Assembly (NCBI GenBank): GCA_025935155.1
Contig: JAICVV010000041.1
Coordinates: forward strand, 1 to 10,700
Origin: Alphaproteobacteria bacterium
GTDB taxonomy: Bacteria; Pseudomonadota; Alphaproteobacteria; Micropepsales; Micropepsaceae
DNA length: 10,700 nucleotides
Direction of reading: 5' to 3'
How positions within the stretch are numbered: position 1 is the first letter of the stretch; every line of letters begins with the position of its first letter. Both the position numbers and the translations under genes were made by a program. Positions 6,775 to 10,700 of the stretch are shown one piece after another. The notes under the pieces were generated by a model that ran no database searches, was not told the DNA's origin, and worked only from the letters and a program-made list of their open reading frames with translations.

Positions 6775-7047
6775 ATGAAGCGCTTTGGTAAGATCGCCCT
6801 CGCTGCTCTCGCGTTGGGTGGAACAGTGGCTGCAACGACGGTGCCGGCGAATGCGGCTCGCGTTGCGGTCGGAATCGGCTTCGGTGTGCCGGCCTACGGA
6901 TATTACGGCTATCCCTATGCCTATCCGTACTACGGCTATTACGGATACCCGGTGGTGTATGGCGGCTATTACGGTCCGCGCTATTACTGGCATGGACGCT
7001 ATTGGCATCGCCCATACTGGCACCGCGGATGGCGCCACCGCTGGTAA
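6775..7047 (+). CDS. Small exported Tyr/Gly/His/Trp-rich protein
   Basis: A 90-residue protein of unknown function. The first 27 residues form a clear signal peptide: MKRFGK, a hydrophobic Ala/Leu stretch, then VPANA before the likely cut. The mature 63 residues are nearly all Gly, Tyr, Pro, Trp, His and Arg. First comes a glycine/tyrosine part with GYYGYP repeated, then PRYYWHGR and three YWH pentapeptide steps ending GWRHRW. There is no cysteine. Such peptides are common as small periplasmic or envelope proteins of proteobacteria; the His-rich end might bind metal and the tyrosines might crosslink, but both are inference. The strong ribosome site and a strong terminator bracket it as a single-gene transcript. 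The signal peptide, ribosome site and terminator make it very likely real despite its low complexity. Confidence 0.85.
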   Translation: MKRFGKIALAALALGGTVAATTVPANAARVAVGIGFGVPAYGYYGYPYAYPYYGYYGYPVVYGGYYGPRYYWHGRYWHRPYWHRGWRHRW

Positions 7048-7067
7048 GACCCCGAGTTGGTGAAAGG

Positions 7068-7097
7068 AAAACGGCCCCAGAAACGGGGCCGTTTTTT
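7068..7097. terminator. Bidirectional intrinsic terminator shared by convergent genes
   Basis: AAAACGGCCCC (7068-7078) pairs perfectly with GGGGCCGTTTT (7085-7095) around a six-base loop. On the plus strand a run of six T (7092-7097) follows the GC stem, a classic intrinsic terminator for the small Tyr-rich gene. On the minus strand the stem is followed by TTTTCCTTT, which serves the autotransporter gene. The autotransporter TGA stop (7099-7097) touches the T-run. Confidence 0.9.
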
Positions 7098-10000
7098 CAG
7101 ATGCGCCCGACGAGGGTGATGGTGCCGGCCTGAGAAATCGAATTGTCATTTCCCCGCAGGTAATCGTAGTGCAATCCGATCGACCATGCACCGGTCGTGG
7201 CTGACAGGCTGCCGCCCAACACCACATTGCCTTTCGCCGGGTCCGGACCGGTGAGTGAGAAGTCTGTGCCCGGGGTGCTTGCAAAGGAGGCGCCCACCTT
7301 CGGCGCATTTGCAAGGAAATCATAGCGATAGCCGGCGCGCGCTTCGGGCTGCAGATAGAAATCGCCGAGATCGATATCCTGCCGCACATCCGCTCCCGCA
7401 AATGCGCGAGCAGAATCGTAGTAAATGGAATTCACAGTCAGATCGAAGCCATCGCCGCCATTCGGATCGCCACCGCCGTGCTCCGTGTAGCCGTTTTCCT
7501 TCATCCACAGGCCGTCGAGACTTACCATCGGTGTGAAGATGGTGCTGCCGGTGGTCATGATCACGCCCGTTGTAGCGCCGATTGCGCCGAGCAGGGTGTC
7601 GCGCTTGCCTTCCGCGGTGCGTGTGATGGCGTCAACGTCGAGGTGGCGCCTGCCGTCCAATTGTCCGACGCCAACACTGAGCTGCGTATCGAGAAACAGC
7701 CCGCGCCCACGCCAATCCGTGTATCCTGTCAGCATCGCCCATTCGCTATCGGTGCTGCTATCCTGAGGCTGCTTCTCATTGATATTGCCGGAATAGAAGC
7801 TGAAGGCCGCGCCGTACCGTCCGTCCGCAGGATTGCCGCCGTCCAGGCCGACAACAATTCCAAAGCCGCTGTCGCGATAGCCGATCGTTCCGGCATTGGC
7901 GTCCTGATTGAGGCTCAGGTTGAACTCCTGGCCCCAAAGAGTCGTGTCACCGGGCTGGCCCGCATACATGCGGAGTTCGCGTTGACGGGCGCCAACCGGG
8001 CCGGAGGTCTGATCGGTGATCGCGATTGCCAGTGCCCGTGAAGCACCGGTTACGTTGGGAGCGAATTGCGAATAGACGCGCTGATACAGCGTCTGCCCCT
8101 GCTCCTGCGTAAGTGGAACGCCGTTTACGGGCAGGCCTGCGTTGATCACTGCGGCGCCAAGTTGGCTGTCGTTTGCCAGCGCAAGATTGGCGACGGGGAA
8201 CATCTTCAGCGCATAGCCAGTTAGCCCGATCTCCTGCGCCGACTTTGGCGTTAGTGTCAGCACAAGCTGACTGCGGTCGGCGGTATTGCTCACTTGCAGG
8301 CATTGCTGGTCGCCGTTCTCGAACAGGAACGGCACCGCTGTGCAAATCTGGTTTTGCAGAGCGCTCAGACTGAGCTGAAGCTGGTCCAGCGGCGCATCGA
8401 TGAGGATGAATTTCGAGGCTTCACCGAATGTTTCTCCAGAGAGGAATGACTGGAACGGCAGACTGACGATGCTCTGTGGATCGAGGAGCACCTGGCCGCT
8501 TGCCGTGACGATGCCGCCAGCGGTGGGATTGGCGGTGAGATTGTACGTTTGCGAAATCGTGAGGCCCAGCGTCGCGCCGGCGCCGACCGTCAGGTTGTGA
8601 ACCTCGAAACGCTTGTCCAGATCGATCGAGTCGTTGGTTTCCGTCAGCATGCCGCCAGGATTGAGCAGGACATTAAGCTGGCCCCCTGCGCGGTCCGTGA
8701 TGCTGCCGGAGACAAACGCGTGATCGTCGATCTCCAGCGAATCGTCTGCTCCGCCGCCGTTGCCCGAGCCACCGAAGTTGATATCGCCGGAAATTCCAGC
8801 CGTCCTGTTGGCATCCCCGTGGACATGAACGAAATCGGCCGCATCTCCGAGATTGACATTGCCGCTGATCGTCCCGGAGTTGTCGATAGTGGTGTTTTGC
8901 GTCGCCGCGCTCAGATCGATGGCGATGGCGACCTGCGAGTTGTCGTCCAGCGTTGTCGCCACAGCGGATATTGTTCCGGAGTTGGTCACCTGTGTAAGCG
9001 TTCCGGACTCGTCCCAAATTGCGCAGGCTGCAAGGGCTGTCGCGGTGCCGCAGGTCGTCGCGGAACCGTTAGACAATGCTGTGTCTGTGTTGGTTGCGGA
9101 CGCGCTGATGACGCCCTGGTTCACAATACTGTTCAGCACGCCGCCCCTGCCCACGTGAATGGCAAAGGCCGACCCGCCGACAAGAGTGCCGGAATAACTT
9201 GCGCTGATAGTGCCGGGAGAGGAGCTGTTCTGGTTGGAATTAAACAAAATCGGTACAACTCCGCCACCGGAACCCGGGGTACCGCCGATAAATATGCCGG
9301 TTGCGGACTCGGCGCTTAACTGCTTGTCGTCCCCTGTTGTCGCGGCTGCAATGGTGCCGGAACTGAAGATGCCGTTATCGATAGTGGCGTTGAACGAGCC
9401 GGCGCCCTGGATGCTCACTGCAATCGAAGCGGTTTGGTCCGGATTGGCCGGTGAGGCGCTAATCAAACCGCGGTTGATGAAGCCGTAGTCGCCCTCAGGC
9501 AGACCGGTATTCCCGCCGATGTTGATATCGCCCGCTGCTGTTGCTCCGTCGGCTGTTGGGGAAATCAGCAAAACGGGCAGAAGTCCGTTGCCGGTGATAT
9601 TGGCCGGTGTGGTGGTGTCGTTGGCATTGGTGGGGCCGTCGTTCAGGATGCCCCCGCCTATATCGTTAGCGATTACGAAAGCGCTGCCGCTTACCGGATT
9701 ACCGGAGGACAGAGGCGTAGTTGTACCGACAGCTGTTATGTTGCCGCTGTTGGTGAAATTGCCCCCAATCGATCCCAGCAAGACAACGCCCTGAGAACTG
9801 GCACCCGTCGCCGTCACCGATCCTCCGGAATCGATAAGGAAATTTCCGGTAAGGGCATCGCCGGCCGTGTTGTTGTCGATCCAGATGCCGACGGTGTTCC
9901 CATCCGAGGTCGATTTGGGATCGGTGGGCGCGACTGTGATGCTGCCCGCCACATCGAGGTTTCCCGTAAGCACGGAGTTTGGCTCAATGCGCATACCGTA

Positions 10001-10666
10001 GGAGCCGTCACCGATGAGGCTCATGATCGAGCCGGCGCCGAACGTTACATCTCCGACGACATTGGCGGTGGCAGTATCGCTCGTTCCAATCAGAAGGCCC
10101 GTCATGGAGGTTCCGCCGCTGAGCTTTACAGAACCGCCGAGATTGATCGCGCCGTTCAGCGTCGTGTTGTCGCCGACATGAACGCCTATGGAGTTATCGC
10201 CGGTGACAGCCAGCGAAGAGCCGCCCTCCAGATTGATGCCGCCGTTGAAAATGCCCGTTGCATTCCCATTCGCGATACCGACCAAAACGCCCGTCTTGAG
10301 GGCACCGCTTCCCGTCAAGTCAAGGACCCCAGTACTGTCGAAAGCGGTGGCGGTCGCACCCGGGCCGTTGCCAGCCGCGGTCGCATCCATCTGCACACCG
10401 ATGGCGCTGGTCGTTCCAACGTTGCTGATCGTGCCCTGATTGGTCACGGTGTTCGCGGAATCGATTTCGACCGCGGGCCCGGCAGTTGTCACGACAACGG
10501 AACCGGCGGACTCGATCAGGATATCTCCCGGTGAGCCGTTGGCGGCGGTGCTCGTTTTGATTTGCTGCGTGACCTTGGTCTTGATGTCGGTGAAGTCGTC
10601 GCCGAGCACGGGACGGGAGAGCAGGGCGGCCGCGGCCACCGTCAGCATTAACGCGCGCTTCGACAA
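7097..10666 (-). CDS. Autotransporter (type Va) with beta-helical passenger and C-terminal beta-barrel
   Basis: A 1189-residue protein predicted to cross the inner membrane by Sec and then display its passenger through its own outer-membrane barrel. The signal peptide spans residues 1-22 or so (SKR, then a hydrophobic Ala/Leu core, then VLG-DD). The passenger, to about residue 900, is Gly/Ser/Thr/Asn-rich, with repeated NxGTIS and GSxxxxG-xxSxG steps typical of a parallel beta-helix. The barrel starts near TLWGQEF (W911) and continues as alternating amphipathic strands to the end (HYDYLRG, ITLVGRI). Only four cysteines occur, as C-x8-C and C-x13-C. The start is TTG: AAGGGG lies five bases upstream, and the next ATG (10648) would remove the positive n-region. 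No protease triad or adhesin motif is recognised, so the passenger role is unknown. It ends convergent with the small Tyr-rich gene. Confidence 0.9.
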   Translation of the reverse strand: MSKRALMLTVAAAALLSRPVLGDDFTDIKTKVTQQIKTSTAANGSPGDILIESAGSVVVTTAGPAVEIDSANTVTNQGTISNVGTTSAIGVQMDATAAGNGPGATATAFDSTGVLDLTGSGALKTGVLVGIANGNATGIFNGGINLEGGSSLAVTGDNSIGVHVGDNTTLNGAINLGGSVKLSGGTSMTGLLIGTSDTATANVVGDVTFGAGSIMSLIGDGSYGMRIEPNSVLTGNLDVAGSITVAPTDPKSTSDGNTVGIWIDNNTAGDALTGNFLIDSGGSVTATGASSQGVVLLGSIGGNFTNSGNITAVGTTTPLSSGNPVSGSAFVIANDIGGGILNDGPTNANDTTTPANITGNGLLPVLLISPTADGATAAGDINIGGNTGLPEGDYGFINRGLISASPANPDQTASIAVSIQGAGSFNATIDNGIFSSGTIAAATTGDDKQLSAESATGIFIGGTPGSGGGVVPILFNSNQNSSSPGTISASYSGTLVGGSAFAIHVGRGGVLNSIVNQGVISASATNTDTALSNGSATTCGTATALAACAIWDESGTLTQVTNSGTISAVATTLDDNSQVAIAIDLSAATQNTTIDNSGTISGNVNLGDAADFVHVHGDANRTAGISGDINFGGSGNGGGADDSLEIDDHAFVSGSITDRAGGQLNVLLNPGGMLTETNDSIDLDKRFEVHNLTVGAGATLGLTISQTYNLTANPTAGGIVTASGQVLLDPQSIVSLPFQSFLSGETFGEASKFILIDAPLDQLQLSLSALQNQICTAVPFLFENGDQQCLQVSNTADRSQLVLTLTPKSAQEIGLTGYALKMFPVANLALANDSQLGAAVINAGLPVNGVPLTQEQGQTLYQRVYSQFAPNVTGASRALAIAITDQTSGPVGARQRELRMYAGQPGDTTLWGQEFNLSLNQDANAGTIGYRDSGFGIVVGLDGGNPADGRYGAAFSFYSGNINEKQPQDSSTDSEWAMLTGYTDWRGRGLFLDTQLSVGVGQLDGRRHLDVDAITRTAEGKRDTLLGAIGATTGVIMTTGSTIFTPMVSLDGLWMKENGYTEHGGGDPNGGDGFDLTVNSIYYDSARAFAGADVRQDIDLGDFYLQPEARAGYRYDFLANAPKVGASFASTPGTDFSLTGPDPAKGNVVLGGSLSATTGAWSIGLHYDYLRGNDNSISQAGTITLVGRI
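9735..10255 (-). repeat. Degenerate beta-helix cassettes in the autotransporter passenger
   Basis: At about residues 138-310 a pattern recurs every 38-50 residues: a short strand such as GAINLGG, GDVTFGAG, GNLDVAG or GNFLIDSGG, then SxxxxG, then SxG-[VM]-x-[IVL]. The DNA is diverged, so this is seen only in the protein. A second motif, NxGxIS, is spread through the rest of the passenger (for example NQGTIS, NRGLIS, NQGVIS, NSGTIS). Confidence 0.5.
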
Positions 10667-10671
10667 GAGAA

Positions 10672-10677
10672 CCCCTT
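10672..10677 (-). promoter_or_regulatory. Ribosome binding site deciding a TTG start of the autotransporter
   Basis: AAGGGG with a five-base spacer (TTCTC) before TTG at 10666. The ATG at 10648 has no comparable site. The remaining bases to 10700 show an A-rich leader (AAAGAAAAA) and no recognisable promoter within the window. Confidence 0.55.
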
Positions 10678-10700
10678 TTTCTTTGTGATGCAGGGCAGGA

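Noticed and set aside
6890..7040. Short repeated DNA (ggctattacgg) as a possible CRISPR or integration repeat
   Set aside because: The repeats are in-frame codons for Gly-Tyr-Tyr-Gly in the small exported protein, without regular spacers.
1..10700. A single new defence, mobile or secretion system spanning the window
   Set aside because: No nuclease, transposase, integrase, toxin-antitoxin or phage gene is visible, and the six genes alternate in strand with their own terminators; only the transsulfuration pair forms a clear functional unit.

Overview
The window reads as chromosomal DNA of a GC-rich Gram-negative bacterium, probably an alphaproteobacterium. The evidence is a classical type V autotransporter with a C-terminal beta-barrel, several Sec-type signal peptides, and GC-rich codon use. 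GloVer-type tandem-repeat proteins are known from Acidobacteria and Verrucomicrobia and also from some soil alphaproteobacteria, so the exact lineage is uncertain.

Layout, left to right. (1) Bases 1-2536, minus strand: a two-gene reverse transsulfuration operon. Cystathionine beta-synthase (2536-1151) overlaps by four bases a cystathionine gamma-lyase-type enzyme (1154 to beyond base 1, lacking only its last few codons). Together they would turn homocysteine plus serine into cysteine through cystathionine, and both could release H2S. (2) Bases 2614-3780, minus: an exported GloVer-repeat protein whose whole mature part is seven repeats, predicted to be a seven-bladed beta-propeller. It lies directly upstream of the operon. 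(3) Bases 3975-5465, minus: an exported DUF6600-like protein with a Trp/Tyr-rich N-terminal module and a long disordered tail, followed by a perfect 15-bp hairpin. (4) Bases 5564-6598, plus: low-specificity L-threonine aldolase, divergent from the previous gene. (5) Bases 6775-7047, plus: a 90-residue exported Tyr/Gly/His/Trp-rich protein with an almost ideal ribosome binding site. (6) Bases 7097-10666, minus: a 1189-residue autotransporter that converges on the previous gene and shares a bidirectional terminator with it.

Four of the six genes encode exported proteins and the other two regions are amino-acid metabolism. Apart from the transsulfuration pair, nothing ties these genes into one pathway. 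There are no RNA genes, CRISPR arrays, insertion sequences or attachment sites that I can see, and no gene-free stretch exceeds 300 bases. I found no convincing new multi-gene system. The points most worth following are the complete seven-repeat propeller, the YWH-repeat small protein, the DUF6600-like protein with its tail, and the compact stop-codon/terminator arrangement.
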